Origin: Streptomyces sp. A0642
Lineage (GTDB): Bacteria; Actinomycetota; Actinomycetes; Streptomycetales; Streptomycetaceae
Length of the DNA: 64,000 nucleotides
Assembly (NCBI RefSeq): GCF_004795105.1
Contig: NZ_SSBL01000002.1
Span: 248,001 to 312,000, forward strand
Direction of reading: 5' to 3'
Made by a program: the position numbers and the translations under genes. Shown here piece by piece: positions 25,827 through 35,048 of the stretch (the stretch's first letter is position 1; each line of letters opens with the position of its first letter). Below the pieces are notes generated by a model. The model did no database searches. It was not told where the DNA came from and saw nothing but the letters and a program-made list of their open reading frames with translations.

Positions 25827-25864
25827 GGGTGCGGTCCATGGGTGGGGATCCATGGACCGCACCC
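25827..25864. terminator. 15-bp perfect hairpin
   Basis: Arms at 25827-25841 and 25850-25864 (beginning GGGTGCGGTCCATGG) enclose an 8-base loop. It lies far from any stop codon, over 300 bases past ppdK, so it may belong to an unannotated transcript or act as a regulatory structure. Confidence 0.4.
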
Positions 25865-25865
25865 C

Positions 25866-25880
25866 GGTCCGTTCCGGACC
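25866..25880 (+). terminator. Small hairpin followed by T-rich tract
   Basis: GGTCCG-TTC-CGGACC followed by TATTTCTTTG resembles an intrinsic terminator in the plus direction. It directly abuts the larger 25827-25864 hairpin. No plus-strand gene precedes it. Confidence 0.45.
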
Positions 25881-26061
25881 TATTTCTTTGCGCATTAAAC
25901 GAAGCAACGGGGTGAGGGGGCGAGCGGAAAGCGCGCACATTCCGGCATCCGGTCGCTACCGCCCCCCCCATCCGTACGGGGCTGCCGCACCTCCGTACAG
26001 AGACATATGCGCATCCGCACGGAGACACCTGGGCTTCTCCCAACAGCCCATGCACATGACA

Positions 26062-26096
26062 AGGCGGCGGCACCCCCGCACAGGGTGCCGCCGCCT
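26062..26096 (-). terminator. ppdK terminator
   Basis: AGGCGGCGGCACCC (26062-26075) and GGGTGCCGCCGCCT (26083-26096) form a perfect 14-bp stem with a 7-base loop, about 80 bases past the ppdK stop. Confidence 0.8.
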
Positions 26097-26178
26097 CAGG
26101 GAATTCCGCGGCCGCCGCCGGACCGATGAGGGTCGTCCGGTCCCGCGGCAGCCGGCGGAATCAGTGGCTCTGCCGGAC

Positions 26179-28890
26179 TCAGCGGCTGTCGCTGCCCCGC
26201 GACTCCGCGGCCGCCCGGCCCGCTTCCAGGCGGGCCACCGGAATGCGGAACGGTGAGCAGGAGACGTAGTCCAGGCCCACCTCGTGGAAGAAGTGCACCG
26301 ACTCGGGGTCGCCGCCGTGTTCGCCGCAGACGCCGAGCTTCAGATCGGGGCGGGTCGCCCGGCCGGCCGCGACCGCGCTGCGTACCAGCGACCCCACGCC
26401 GTCCTTGTCGATCGTCTCGAACGGCGACACCCCGAAGATGCCCTTCTCCAGGTACGCGGTGAAGAACGAGGCCTCCACGTCGTCGCGGGAGAAGCCCCAC
26501 ACCGTCTGGGTCAGGTCGTTGGTGCCGAAGGAGAAGAACTCCGCCGCCTCGGCGATCTGACCGGCGGTCAGCGCGGCGCGCGGCAGCTCGATCATCGTGC
26601 CGATCTTCAGCTTGAGGTTCGTGCCCGTGGCGGCCTGGACCTCGGCGATGACGCGGTCGGCCTCCTCGCGGACGATCTCCAGCTCCTGGACCGTGCCGAC
26701 GAGCGGGATCATGATCTCCGCGCGCGGGTCGCCCTTGGCGTTCTTGCGCTCGGCGGCGGCCTCGGCGATCGCCCGCACCTGCATGGCGAACAGGCCGGGG
26801 ATGACCAGGCCGAGCCGGACCCCGCGCAGACCGAGCATCGGGTTCTGCTCGTGCAGCTTGTGCACGGCCTGCAGCAGGCGCAGGTCGTTCTCGTTGGCGT
26901 CCTTGCGGGACTCGGCGAGCGCCACCCGGACCGAGAGCTCGGTGATGTCGGGCAGGAACTCGTGCAGCGGCGGGTCCAGCAGCCGTACGGTGACGGGCAG
27001 CCCGTCCATCGCCTCGAACAGCTCGATGAAGTCGGCCTTCTGGAGCGGCAGCAGCTGCTCCAGGGCCGTCTCGCGCTCCTGGTCGGTGTCGGCCAGGATC
27101 AGCTTCTCGACCATCTCACGGCGCTCGCCGAGGAACATGTGCTCCGTGCGGCACAGCCCGATGCCCTGGGCGCCGAAGCGGCGGGCGCGCAGGGCGTCCT
27201 CGGCGTTGTCGGCGTTGGCCCGCACCCGCAGCCGGCGCACCCGGTCCGCGTACGCCATGATCCGGTGCACGGCGGCGACCAGCTCGTCGGCGTCGTCGGC
27301 GCCCGCGTGCATCCGGCCCTCGAAGTACTCGACGACCGGTGACGGCACGACGGGGACCTCACCGAGGTACACCTTGCCGGTGGAGCCGTCGATGGAGACC
27401 ACGTCGCCCTCCTCGACGACGCGCCCGCCCACCGTCATCCGGCGGCGCTTGGTGTCGACCTCCAGGTCCTCGGCCCCGCAGACACAGGTCTTGCCCATGC
27501 CGCGTGCGACGACGGCCGCGTGCGAGGTCTTGCCGCCGCGCGAGGTCAGGATGCCCTCGGCGGCGATCATGCCGTCCAGGTCGTCCGGGTTGGTCTCACG
27601 GCGGATGAGGATGACCTTCTCGCCGGAGCGGGACCACTTGACCGCGGTGTACGAGTCGAAGACGGCCTTGCCGACCGCGGCGCCCGGCGACGCGGCGATG
27701 CCGCGGCCCAGCCGCTCGGTCTTCGCGTCGTCGTCGAAGCGCGGGAACATCAGCTGCGCGAGCTGCGCGCCGTTGACGCGCTGGAGCGCCTCCGCCTCGT
27801 CGATGAGCCCCTGGTCGACGAGCTGGGTGGCGATCCGGAAGGCGGCGCCGGCGGTGCGCTTGCCGACCCGGGTCTGGAGCATCCACAGCTGGCCGCGCTC
27901 GATGGTGAACTCGATGTCGCAGAGGTCCTTGTAGTGGGTCTCCAGCGTCTCCATGATCTGCATCAGCTGGTCGTACGACTTCTTGTCGATGGACTCCAGC
28001 TCGGCGAGCGGGACGGTGTTGCGGATACCCGCGACGACGTCCTCGCCCTGCGCGTTCTGGAGGTAGTCGCCGTACACGCCCTGGTGGCCGCTGGCCGGGT
28101 CACGGGTGAACGCGACGCCCGTACCGGAGTCGGGGCCGAGGTTGCCGAAGACCATGGAGCAGACGTTGACGGCAGTCCCGAGGTCGCCGGGGATGCGCTC
28201 CTGGCGGCGGTAGAGCTTGGCCCGGTCGGTGTTCCACGAGTCGAAGACCGCCTTTATGGCCAGGTCCATCTGCTCGCGCGGGTCCTGCGGGAAGTCGCGT
28301 CCCGCGTCCCGCGTGACGATCTTCTTGAACTGCTTGACCAGCTTCTTCAGGTCGCCCGCGTCGAGATCCACGTCGACGGTGACGCCCTTGGCCTCCTTGG
28401 CGGCCTCCAGTGCCTCCTCGAAGAGGTCGCCGTCGACCCCGAGGACGGTCTTGCCGAACATCTGGATCAGGCGGCGGTAGGAGTCCCACGCGAACCGCTC
28501 GTCGCCGGACTGGGCGACGAGACCGACGACGGAGGCGTCGGAGAGGCCGATGTTGAGAACCGTGTCCATCATGCCGGGCATCGAGAACTTGGCGCCCGAG
28601 CGGACGGAGACGAGCAGCGGGTCGTCGGCCTGGCCGAGCTTCTTGCCCATCCGCGCCTCAAGGGCGTCGAGGTGCGCACTCACCTCGTCGCGCAGGGCGG
28701 CCGGCTCCTCGCCGCTGTCGAGGTAGACCTTGCACGCCTCGGTGGTGATGGTGAAACCCGGAGGGACGGGGAGCCCGAGGTTGGTCATCTCGGCGAGGTT
28801 GGCACCCTTCCCGCCCAGAAGGTCCTTCAGTTCCTTGTTGCCCTCGGTGAAGTCGTAGACGAACTTCTGAAGGTCTTCGTTTTCCGACAC
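26179..28890 (-). CDS. ppdK: Pyruvate, phosphate dikinase
   Basis: 903 aa, interconverts pyruvate + ATP + Pi and PEP + AMP + PPi at the PEP-pyruvate node. The ATP-grasp domain starts GGKGANLAEMTNLGLPVPPGF. The phosphohistidine domain has the catalytic motif GGKTSHAAVVARGMGK, and the C-terminal PEP/pyruvate barrel includes GLCRTEHMF and FGTNDLTQTVWGFSRDD with the catalytic Cys in LGVCGEHGGDP. Start GTG 28890 (VSENEDLQKF) has GAGGAG nine bases upstream; the open frame extends further but lacks family similarity. Stands alone with its own long leader. Confidence 0.96.
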   Translation of the reverse strand: MSENEDLQKFVYDFTEGNKELKDLLGGKGANLAEMTNLGLPVPPGFTITTEACKVYLDSGEEPAALRDEVSAHLDALEARMGKKLGQADDPLLVSVRSGAKFSMPGMMDTVLNIGLSDASVVGLVAQSGDERFAWDSYRRLIQMFGKTVLGVDGDLFEEALEAAKEAKGVTVDVDLDAGDLKKLVKQFKKIVTRDAGRDFPQDPREQMDLAIKAVFDSWNTDRAKLYRRQERIPGDLGTAVNVCSMVFGNLGPDSGTGVAFTRDPASGHQGVYGDYLQNAQGEDVVAGIRNTVPLAELESIDKKSYDQLMQIMETLETHYKDLCDIEFTIERGQLWMLQTRVGKRTAGAAFRIATQLVDQGLIDEAEALQRVNGAQLAQLMFPRFDDDAKTERLGRGIAASPGAAVGKAVFDSYTAVKWSRSGEKVILIRRETNPDDLDGMIAAEGILTSRGGKTSHAAVVARGMGKTCVCGAEDLEVDTKRRRMTVGGRVVEEGDVVSIDGSTGKVYLGEVPVVPSPVVEYFEGRMHAGADDADELVAAVHRIMAYADRVRRLRVRANADNAEDALRARRFGAQGIGLCRTEHMFLGERREMVEKLILADTDQERETALEQLLPLQKADFIELFEAMDGLPVTVRLLDPPLHEFLPDITELSVRVALAESRKDANENDLRLLQAVHKLHEQNPMLGLRGVRLGLVIPGLFAMQVRAIAEAAAERKNAKGDPRAEIMIPLVGTVQELEIVREEADRVIAEVQAATGTNLKLKIGTMIELPRAALTAGQIAEAAEFFSFGTNDLTQTVWGFSRDDVEASFFTAYLEKGIFGVSPFETIDKDGVGSLVRSAVAAGRATRPDLKLGVCGEHGGDPESVHFFHEVGLDYVSCSPFRIPVARLEAGRAAAESRGSDSR

Positions 28891-29486
28891 GGGTCTCGAC
28901 TCCTCGACGACGCGGTGGCTGCCCTGACGGCGAGGAACATACCCAGATCGAAGGTGTCTGGGTACGTCCACTTGCCCGTCATGGGGCCGCAACCACCCGT
29001 CCGCCAGCAGATCGAAAGTGGAACGACACATCACCCGGTCGAGGCCATGCCTTCAACCCTTGAACGAATGACCACGGAAAGCGATCATTTTCGAGTTGGT
29101 ACGCGACGGTGCGTGAGAGAAGCGTCGATCGATCAAAGTGGAGACTCCTGGCACCCAGTGCCACCATTTGAGAAGTGCACCCCTCACCCGACCGCTCATC
29201 TGAGACGGCATCCCCTCAGGCGTGGCGAGGATCACTCTGATAGCGCCGCTCAGATGTCACCATACGGACGCCTTCATGACAGCTCTAGGTGACTTCCCGG
29301 TCACAGCTCGCCACCTTCTCGAGAGAGAAAGTGGCACACGCGCCCTCACCGATCGGTGGAACCCGCGGGATCGCGCCGCATCTCGCCGATTCAGGCCACA
29401 TTCAGCGCTCAAATGAGCAGAGGGGTGATGGGGGCACCCGGTGCCCCCATCACCCCTCCGGCACGCCTTCCGCCCCGAGGCGGGCC
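28891..29486. other. Long intergenic region upstream of ppdK
   Basis: Nearly 600 bases, visibly less GC-rich than its neighbours. Contains the dyad TACCCAGA (28940-28947)/TCTGGGTA (28957-28964) about 50 bases before the ppdK start, a small TGGCAC-CCA-GTGCCA hairpin (29149-29163), a GTGAC-N6-GTCAC dyad (29289-29304) and the dusB terminator. Short open frames here show no ribosome sites or conserved features. Confidence 0.55.
29420..29458 (-). terminator. dusB terminator
   Basis: An 18-bp perfect stem (29420-29437 with 29441-29458, beginning GAGGGGTGATGGGGGCAC) with a 3-base loop, 28 bases past the dusB stop. Confidence 0.85.
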
Positions 29487-30635
29487 TCACCCTCCGGAGG
29501 TGTCCAGTTCCGCGTCCTCGCTGACGCCCGAGCAGTCGTACGGGTCCTTCAGCCAGCCGTCCGGGAGGACCACCCGGTTGTTGCCCGATGTGCGGCCGCG
29601 CGGGCCGTCCGCCCCGTCCGGCCACGGCTGGTCCAGCTCCAGCTCGTGCAGCTGGGACCCGAGTTCCTCCAGCGACGAGGTGATCGCCAGCTTCTTGCGC
29701 ATCTCGGAGCCGACCGCGAAGCCCTTCAGGTACCAGGCCACGTGCTTGCGGAAGTCGATCACGCCGCGGGTCTCGTCGCCGATCCACTCCCCCAGCAGCG
29801 TCGCGTGCCGCAGCATGACGTCGGCGACGGTGCGCAGCGTGGGCGCCTGCCTCGTCTCCGTACCCTCGAACGCGCTCACCAGGTCGCCGAAGAGCCAGGG
29901 CCGGCCCAGGCAGCCGCGGCCCACGACCACGCCGTCGCAGCCGGTCTCGCGCATCATCCGCAGGGCGTCGTCCGCGCACCAGATGTCCCCGTTGCCGAGG
30001 ACCGGGATCTCGGGGACGTGCTCCTTGAGCCGGGCGATGGCGTCCCAGTCGGCGGTGCCGCCGTAGTGCTGGGCGGCCGTCCTGCCGTGCAGGGCGACGG
30101 CCGTGACGCCCTCCTCGACGGCGATCCGTCCCGCGTCGAGATAGGTGATGTGGTCGTCGTCGATGCCCTTGCGCATCTTGATGGTGACGGGCAGGTCGCC
30201 CGCGTTCGACACGGCCTGGCTGAGGATCGCGCGCAGCAGCGGCCTCTTGTACGGGAGCGCGGAGCCACCGCCCTTGCGGGTGACCTTGGGGACCGGGCAC
30301 CCGAAGTTCAGGTCGATGTGGTCGGCGAGGTTCTCGTCGACGATCATGCGGACGGCCTTGCCGACCGTGACCGGGTCCACTCCGTAGAGCTGGATCGAGC
30401 GCGGGGTCTCGGTCGCGTCGAAGCGGATGAGCTGCATGGTCTTCTCGTTGCGCTCGACCAGGGCCCGTGTCGTGATCATCTCGCTGACGAACAGCCCCTT
30501 GCCGCCCGAGAACTCCCGGCACAGGGTGCGGAAGGGCGCGTTGGTGATGCCGGCCATGGGGGCCAGGACCACCGGCGGCTGCACGGTGTGCGGGCCGATG
30601 CGGAGCAGCTGGGGGGAGGGGGCGAGCGTGGTCAT
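29487..30635 (-). CDS. dusB: tRNA-dihydrouridine synthase
   Basis: 382 aa FMN-dependent enzyme reducing uridine in the tRNA D-loop. Typical motifs: VVLAPMAGITNAPFR, IDLNFGCPVPKVTRKGGGS (substrate/FMN site with the catalytic Cys), VTIKMRKGID, ALHGRTAAQHYGG and VVVGRGCLGRPWLF. Start ATG 30635 (MTTLAPSPQ) is preferred; the much longer open frame upstream runs through GC-rich repeats. The C-terminal helical tRNA-binding domain is present. Confidence 0.95.
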   Translation of the reverse strand: MTTLAPSPQLLRIGPHTVQPPVVLAPMAGITNAPFRTLCREFSGGKGLFVSEMITTRALVERNEKTMQLIRFDATETPRSIQLYGVDPVTVGKAVRMIVDENLADHIDLNFGCPVPKVTRKGGGSALPYKRPLLRAILSQAVSNAGDLPVTIKMRKGIDDDHITYLDAGRIAVEEGVTAVALHGRTAAQHYGGTADWDAIARLKEHVPEIPVLGNGDIWCADDALRMMRETGCDGVVVGRGCLGRPWLFGDLVSAFEGTETRQAPTLRTVADVMLRHATLLGEWIGDETRGVIDFRKHVAWYLKGFAVGSEMRKKLAITSSLEELGSQLHELELDQPWPDGADGPRGRTSGNNRVVLPDGWLKDPYDCSGVSEDAELDTSGG

Positions 30636-30682
30636 TCCCCCATTGTCGCGTACGCCGGGAACTGCTCCGGCGGCGGAGACGG

Positions 30683-30840
30683 CCGGGGCTCCGGCGAGGG
30701 GAGCGGCCGGGGCGCCCGCGAGGGGCCGGCCTGGGCTCCCGCAACGGAGCGGCCGGGACTCCGGGCGGGGCGGCCGGGGCGCCGGCGAGGGAGACAGCCG
30801 GGGCGCCCGCGACGGGGCGGCCGGGGCTCCGGCGAGGCGG
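30683..30840. repeat. Degenerate ~23-base tandem repeat
   Basis: About seven imperfect units of the type GGCCGGGGCGCCGGCGAGGG lie between dusB and the DHA2 transporter. Units vary in length (21-26 bases) and sequence. Probably a low-complexity expansion without coding role. Confidence 0.65.
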
Positions 30841-30887
30841 GCATGAACGCGGGCGGCGAGGGGGAAGCGAAAGTCGTTAGTTAGCCG

Positions 30888-30902
30888 TACTATCCATGCA
30901 TG
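30888..30902 (+). promoter_or_regulatory. -10 element for leaderless DHA2 transporter mRNA
   Basis: TACTAT (30888-30893) ends six bases before the ATG at 30900, with no ribosome site between. Transcription would start at or near the A of ATG. The preceding GTTAGTTAGC may be part of an operator. Confidence 0.5.
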
Positions 30903-32537
30903 CCCGAGCTCAGCCACCGGCGACGGATGCTCGTGCTGGCGATCTGCTGCATGAGCCTTCTGATCGTCAGCCTCGACAACACCGTCCTCAACGTTGCCCT
31001 GCCCGCCATGCGGCATGACCTGGACGCGAGCGTCGCGGGGATGCAGTGGACGATCGACGCGTACACCCTCGTCCTCGCCTCCCTACTGATGCTCGCCGGT
31101 TCCACCGCCGACCGGATCGGCCGCCGCAAGGTCTTCATGGCCGGCCTCGTCCTGTTCACCGTGGGCTCGGCGCTCTGCTCACTCGCGCCCAGCCTGGAGG
31201 CGCTCATCGCGTTCCGGATGGTGCAGGCCGTCGGCGGCTGCATGCTCAACCCGGTGGCGATGTCGATCATCACCAACACCTTCACCGATCCCCGCGAACG
31301 CGCCCGCGCGATCGGCGTCTGGGGCGCTGTCGTCGGCATCTCCATGGCGGCGGGACCGGTGGTCGGCGGCCTCCTGGTCGATTCGGTCGGCTGGCGGTCG
31401 ATCTTCTGGGTCAACCTGCCGATCGGCATCGTCGCCCTGCTGCTGACCTGGCGGTACGTCTCCGAGTCCCGCGCCCCGAAGGCGCGCCGCCCCGATCCTG
31501 TGGGGCAGCTCCTGGTGATCACACTGCTGGGCTCCCTGACGTACGCGATCATCGAGGCGCCCCAGAAGGGCTGGACCTCGACGGAGATCCCGCTCTTCGC
31601 CGCGCTCGCGGCGGCCTCGCTGACCGGCCTGCTGGTGTACGAGCCCCGGCGCACCGACCCGCTGATCGATCTGCGCTTCTTCCGCAGCGCCCCCTTCAGC
31701 GGGGCGACGGTCATCGCGGTCAGCGCCTTCGCCGCGCTCGGCGGGTTCCTGTTCCTCAACACCCTCTATCTGCAGGACGTACGGGGGCTCAGCGCGCTGG
31801 GCGCCGGTCTCCGCATGCTGCCGATGGCGGCCGTGGTCTGCGTCCTGTCCCCGCTCTCGGGCCGGCTCGTCGCCAGTCGTGGGCCGCGCATCCCGCTGCT
31901 GGTCGCGGGAACCGCGCTGGCGGCGAGCGGGTTGATGTTCGCGGCGTTCGACGCGGAGACCGGCACGGCGTCGCTGTTCACCGCCTATGTGGTGTTCGGT
32001 GTGGGCTTCGGCGCGGTGAACGCGCCCCTCACCAACACCGCCGTCTCCGGGATGCCGCGCGCCCAGGCCGGAGTGGCCGCGGCGGTCGCCTCGACCAGCC
32101 GCCAGATCGGCCAGACCCTGGGCGTCGCGGTGATCGGAGCGGTCCTCGCGGCGGGGGTGGCCGGTGCCGGTTCCTCGTACGGCGACGGCTCGGCGGGCGA
32201 CTTCGTCGCGGCGAGCCGGGCCGCCTGGTGGATCATCACCGGCTGCGGGGTGAGCGTCCTGGTGGTGGGGACGGTGAGCAGCGGGCGCTGGGCCCGGGAG
32301 ACCGCCCGCCGGACCGCGGAACGGCTGGAGGAGTCCGCGCGGGCGGTCCCGGGGACGGAAGCGGGCCCTCCCGCGGATCCTGCGGGTGGTGCGGGTCCTG
32401 GGGGCTCCACAGGACCTGCGGGCTCTGAGGGCTCTGAGGGCTCTGCGAGTTCCGGGGGTCCCGGGGGCTCTGCGAATTCCGCCGGTCCTGGCGGCGCTGC
32501 GGGTCAGTCCTCGGCCTCCGCGAGAACGAGGGCCTGA
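30900..32537 (+). CDS. DHA2-family MFS multidrug transporter
   Basis: 545 aa drug:H+ antiporter with about 14 transmembrane segments. Motif A appears as GSTADRIGRRKVFMAG after the second segment, motif C-like GVWGAVVGISMAAGPVVGG after the fourth, and the D1-type LDNTVLNVALPAM near the N-terminus. After about residue 480 a Gly/Ser/Pro-rich cytoplasmic tail of ~65 residues (SEGSEGSASSGGPGG) follows, probably slippage-prone. Its last 34 bases overlap the convergent XRE gene. Substrate unknown. Confidence 0.9.
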   Translation: MPELSHRRRMLVLAICCMSLLIVSLDNTVLNVALPAMRHDLDASVAGMQWTIDAYTLVLASLLMLAGSTADRIGRRKVFMAGLVLFTVGSALCSLAPSLEALIAFRMVQAVGGCMLNPVAMSIITNTFTDPRERARAIGVWGAVVGISMAAGPVVGGLLVDSVGWRSIFWVNLPIGIVALLLTWRYVSESRAPKARRPDPVGQLLVITLLGSLTYAIIEAPQKGWTSTEIPLFAALAAASLTGLLVYEPRRTDPLIDLRFFRSAPFSGATVIAVSAFAALGGFLFLNTLYLQDVRGLSALGAGLRMLPMAAVVCVLSPLSGRLVASRGPRIPLLVAGTALAASGLMFAAFDAETGTASLFTAYVVFGVGFGAVNAPLTNTAVSGMPRAQAGVAAAVASTSRQIGQTLGVAVIGAVLAAGVAGAGSSYGDGSAGDFVAASRAAWWIITGCGVSVLVVGTVSSGRWARETARRTAERLEESARAVPGTEAGPPADPAGGAGPGGSTGPAGSEGSEGSASSGGPGGSANSAGPGGAAGQSSASARTRA

Positions 32538-33430
32538 AGCCGCTCCAGCCGCTCGCGGGTCTCCTCGTCGCGTGGTGCGTATGTCACGAGCCTCGGTCCG
32601 GCCGAGGGGCCGAGCCAGAGGTCGGTGGTCTCCACCCGGAGCAGCCCGACGTGGGCGTTGCGGAAGATCTTGGACCGGCCGCCGGTTCCCACGACCTCGT
32701 GCCGCGCCCAGATGTCCCGGAATTCCGGCGAGGCCGCCTCCAGCCGTTCCAGCAGCGCCTTCCACGCCGGCTCGGCGAGGTGTTCCGCCATCGCGGCCCG
32801 GAACTTGGCGGTCAGGAGCCGCGTCACCTCGGCGATGTCCATGACCGAGGAGCGCCACTCCTCGTTCGTGTAGGCGAGCAGCATGATGTTGCGGTCCTCG
32901 GGCGCGACGGCGTCCATGTCGCACAGCAGCCGGCCGTAGGTGCGGTTGTGGGCAAGGACGTCGTACCGGCTGTTCTGCACGCAGGCGGGGATCGGCTCCA
33001 GCTGCCGCAGCATCGTGCTCAGCGCCGGGGTGACGCTCGGGCACTCCGTGCCGGGCGCCGGGTCCACCGCCCCCGCGAGCGAGAACAGATGGGTGCGCTC
33101 ACTGCGGTCCAGCAGCAGGGCGCGGGCGAGCGCGTCGAGGACCTGGGGCGAGACCTGGATGTCGCGGGCCTGTTCGAGCCAGGTGTACCAGGTGACGCCG
33201 ACGGCGGAGAGCTGGGCGACCTCCTCGCGGCGCAGCCCGGGGGTGCGCCTGCGACGGCCCCGGACCAGCCCCACCTGTTCGGGCGTGATCCGTTCGCGTC
33301 GGCTGCGCAGGAAGTCCGCGAGTTCGTGCCGCCGGACCTCGGTCCCGGACGGAGCGGAGGAGCCCGCCCCGGGCGCCTGCGGGGTCTGCGGAACAGGGTC
33401 CCTGCGCGCTGCCGTCACCATCGTCGTCAT
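32504..33430 (-). CDS. XRE/MmyB-type transcriptional regulator
   Basis: 308 aa. N-terminal helix-turn-helix (ELADFLRSRRERITPEQVGL, then RTPGLRREEVAQLSAVG, VTWYTWLEQARDI) followed by an MmyB-like ligand-binding domain (LSTMLRQLEPIPACVQNSRYDVLAHN). These regulators often control a divergent transporter or dehydrogenase and may bind fatty-acid-like ligands. Start ATG 33430 has GGAGG immediately upstream; a second ATG nine bases later is also well placed. It diverges from a DHA2 transporter. Confidence 0.87.
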   Translation of the reverse strand: MTTMVTAARRDPVPQTPQAPGAGSSAPSGTEVRRHELADFLRSRRERITPEQVGLVRGRRRRTPGLRREEVAQLSAVGVTWYTWLEQARDIQVSPQVLDALARALLLDRSERTHLFSLAGAVDPAPGTECPSVTPALSTMLRQLEPIPACVQNSRYDVLAHNRTYGRLLCDMDAVAPEDRNIMLLAYTNEEWRSSVMDIAEVTRLLTAKFRAAMAEHLAEPAWKALLERLEAASPEFRDIWARHEVVGTGGRSKIFRNAHVGLLRVETTDLWLGPSAGPRLVTYAPRDEETRERLERLQALVLAEAED

Positions 33431-33473
33431 GCCTCCAGGGTGCGGGCCGTGCCGCGGCCGTGCCAGGTGCTGC

Positions 33474-33504
33474 TTGTACCAGGATAAAGACACTCTGGTA
33501 CCAG
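33474..33504. promoter_or_regulatory. Repeated GTACCAGG operator between XRE regulator and MFS gene
   Basis: TTGTACCAGG (33474-33483) and CTGGTACCAGG (33494-33504) repeat with starts about 20 bases (two helical turns) apart; the second is a perfect CTGGTACCAG palindrome. It lies in the divergent promoter region, so probably bound by the XRE protein. Confidence 0.6.
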
Positions 33505-33531
33505 GCTCCGAGAAGCGCGATCGTCGATGCC

Positions 33532-34992
33532 GTGAGTGAATCCTCTGTACGCCAGAAGACATACGCCCCCGTGGTGCGGCGCGACCATCCGGCGCCGGTG
33601 CTCGGCTCGCTGGGACTGTTCACCGTTCTGCTGGGTGCGGCCCTCCCCCTGATCGACTTCTTCATCGTCAACGTCGCCCTGCCCACGATCGACCACGACC
33701 TGGCCGCGGGTCCCGCGCTGCTGGAACTGGTCGTCGCGGGTTACGGGCTCGCGTACGCCGTCCTGCTCGTCCTCGGTGGCCGCCTCGGGGACATGGCCGG
33801 CCGGCGCCGCCTCTTCCTGCTGGGCATCGCCGCGTTCGGGCTGACCTCGCTGGCCTGCGGACTGGCGCCGAACGCCTGGACGCTGGTCGGGGCGCGGGTG
33901 GCCCAGGGCGCGTCGGCGGCGCTGATGCTGCCGCAGGTCCTCGCCACCATCCAGGCGGCCACCTCGGGCCACCGGCGGGCCCGGGCGATGAGCCTGTACG
34001 GGGCGACGGCCGGGCTGTCCATGGTCGCCGGGCAGATCCTGGGCGGGGTGCTGGTCGCCGCCGCGCCGCTGTCGTCGGTGTTCGGCGAGAGCGCGGGCTG
34101 GCGCTCGGTTTTCCTGGTCAACGTTCCGGTGGCTGCCGTCGGGCTCTTCCTGGCGGCGCGCACGGTGCCGGAGACCCGTTCGGAGCGGCCGGCGCCCGTG
34201 GACGTACCGGGCACCCTGCTGCTCGCCGCGTCGCTGGTGACGCTGCTGGCCCCGCTCACCGAGGGGCGGGCGGCGGGCTGGCCGCTGTGGACCTGGGTCT
34301 CGCTGGCGCTGTTCCCCTTCGCCGCGGTCGCGTTCTACCGGGTGGAGCGGCGGGCGGACGGGCGCGGCCTGGTCCCCCTGGTCCCGCCGAGCCTGCTGCG
34401 GCTCGACTCGCTGCGGCGCGGGCTGGCGCTGGTGGTGCCCTTCTCGATCGGCTTCGGCGGTTTCATGTTCGTCATCGCGGTGGCGCTCCAGCAGGGGCTG
34501 CGGCTGGGTCCGGCGGAGTCGGGGCTGTCGATGGCCCCGATGGCGGTGGCCTTCTTCGCGGCCTCGCTGGCCGGGCCGCGGCTGGTGCGCCGCTACGGCA
34601 GCCGCGTGGTGACCGCCGGCGGACTGATCCAGGCGGCCGGTGTCGTCGTGCTCGCGCTCACCGTGTGGCAGGGCTGGTCGGGTCTGGGGCTGCTCGGACT
34701 GCTGCCGGGGATGGCGATCGCCGGGCTCGGGCAGGGCCTTCAGCTGCCCGTCCTGTTCCGCATCGTCCTGTCCGATGTGCCGCCGGAGCGGGCCGGGGTG
34801 GGCGGCGGCGTGATGACGACGACCCAGCAGGCGGCGCTGGCGCTGGGCGTGGCGACGCTCGGCTCGCTGTTCCTGGCCCTCGCGCCGGGATCGGGCATGC
34901 GGGACGCGCTGATCGTGACCCTGCTGGTCCAACTGGCGGCGGTCGCGCTGACGACCCTGCTGAGCCTGCGGCTGCCGCGCGCGGTGGCGTGA
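33532..34992 (+). CDS. DHA2-family MFS transporter
   Basis: 486 aa, about 14 transmembrane segments, with LIDFFIVNVALPTIDHDL near the N-terminus, motif A GGRLGDMAGRRRLFLLG and ASAALMLPQVLATIQ. Start GTG 33532 (VSESSVRQK) is the most probable; an open frame reaches 33460 but crosses the operator. Paired with and probably regulated by the divergent XRE protein (inference). Substrate unknown. Confidence 0.88.
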   Translation: MSESSVRQKTYAPVVRRDHPAPVLGSLGLFTVLLGAALPLIDFFIVNVALPTIDHDLAAGPALLELVVAGYGLAYAVLLVLGGRLGDMAGRRRLFLLGIAAFGLTSLACGLAPNAWTLVGARVAQGASAALMLPQVLATIQAATSGHRRARAMSLYGATAGLSMVAGQILGGVLVAAAPLSSVFGESAGWRSVFLVNVPVAAVGLFLAARTVPETRSERPAPVDVPGTLLLAASLVTLLAPLTEGRAAGWPLWTWVSLALFPFAAVAFYRVERRADGRGLVPLVPPSLLRLDSLRRGLALVVPFSIGFGGFMFVIAVALQQGLRLGPAESGLSMAPMAVAFFAASLAGPRLVRRYGSRVVTAGGLIQAAGVVVLALTVWQGWSGLGLLGLLPGMAIAGLGQGLQLPVLFRIVLSDVPPERAGVGGGVMTTTQQAALALGVATLGSLFLALAPGSGMRDALIVTLLVQLAAVALTTLLSLRLPRAVA

Positions 34993-35048
34993 GGGCCGGG
35001 CGCGATACGGCGCGGGCCGGACACACCTCAGGCAGCTGCGATACGGGC

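Larger units (their letters stand above)
25583..26178. other. Intergenic region between the ppdK 3' end and the ArsR-type gene
   Basis: About 600 bases with no convincing gene. It contains the palindrome at 25597, a strong hairpin at 25827-25864, a second small hairpin at 25866-25880 followed by TATTTCTTTG, and the ppdK terminator at 26062-26096. Confidence 0.6.

Noticed and set aside
25852-26256. 134-codon open frame across the ppdK terminator
   Set aside because: Spans strong hairpins and the ppdK 3' end; no ribosome site.
29034-29235. Small open frames upstream of ppdK
   Set aside because: No ribosome sites, no conserved pattern; more likely leader or non-coding sequence.
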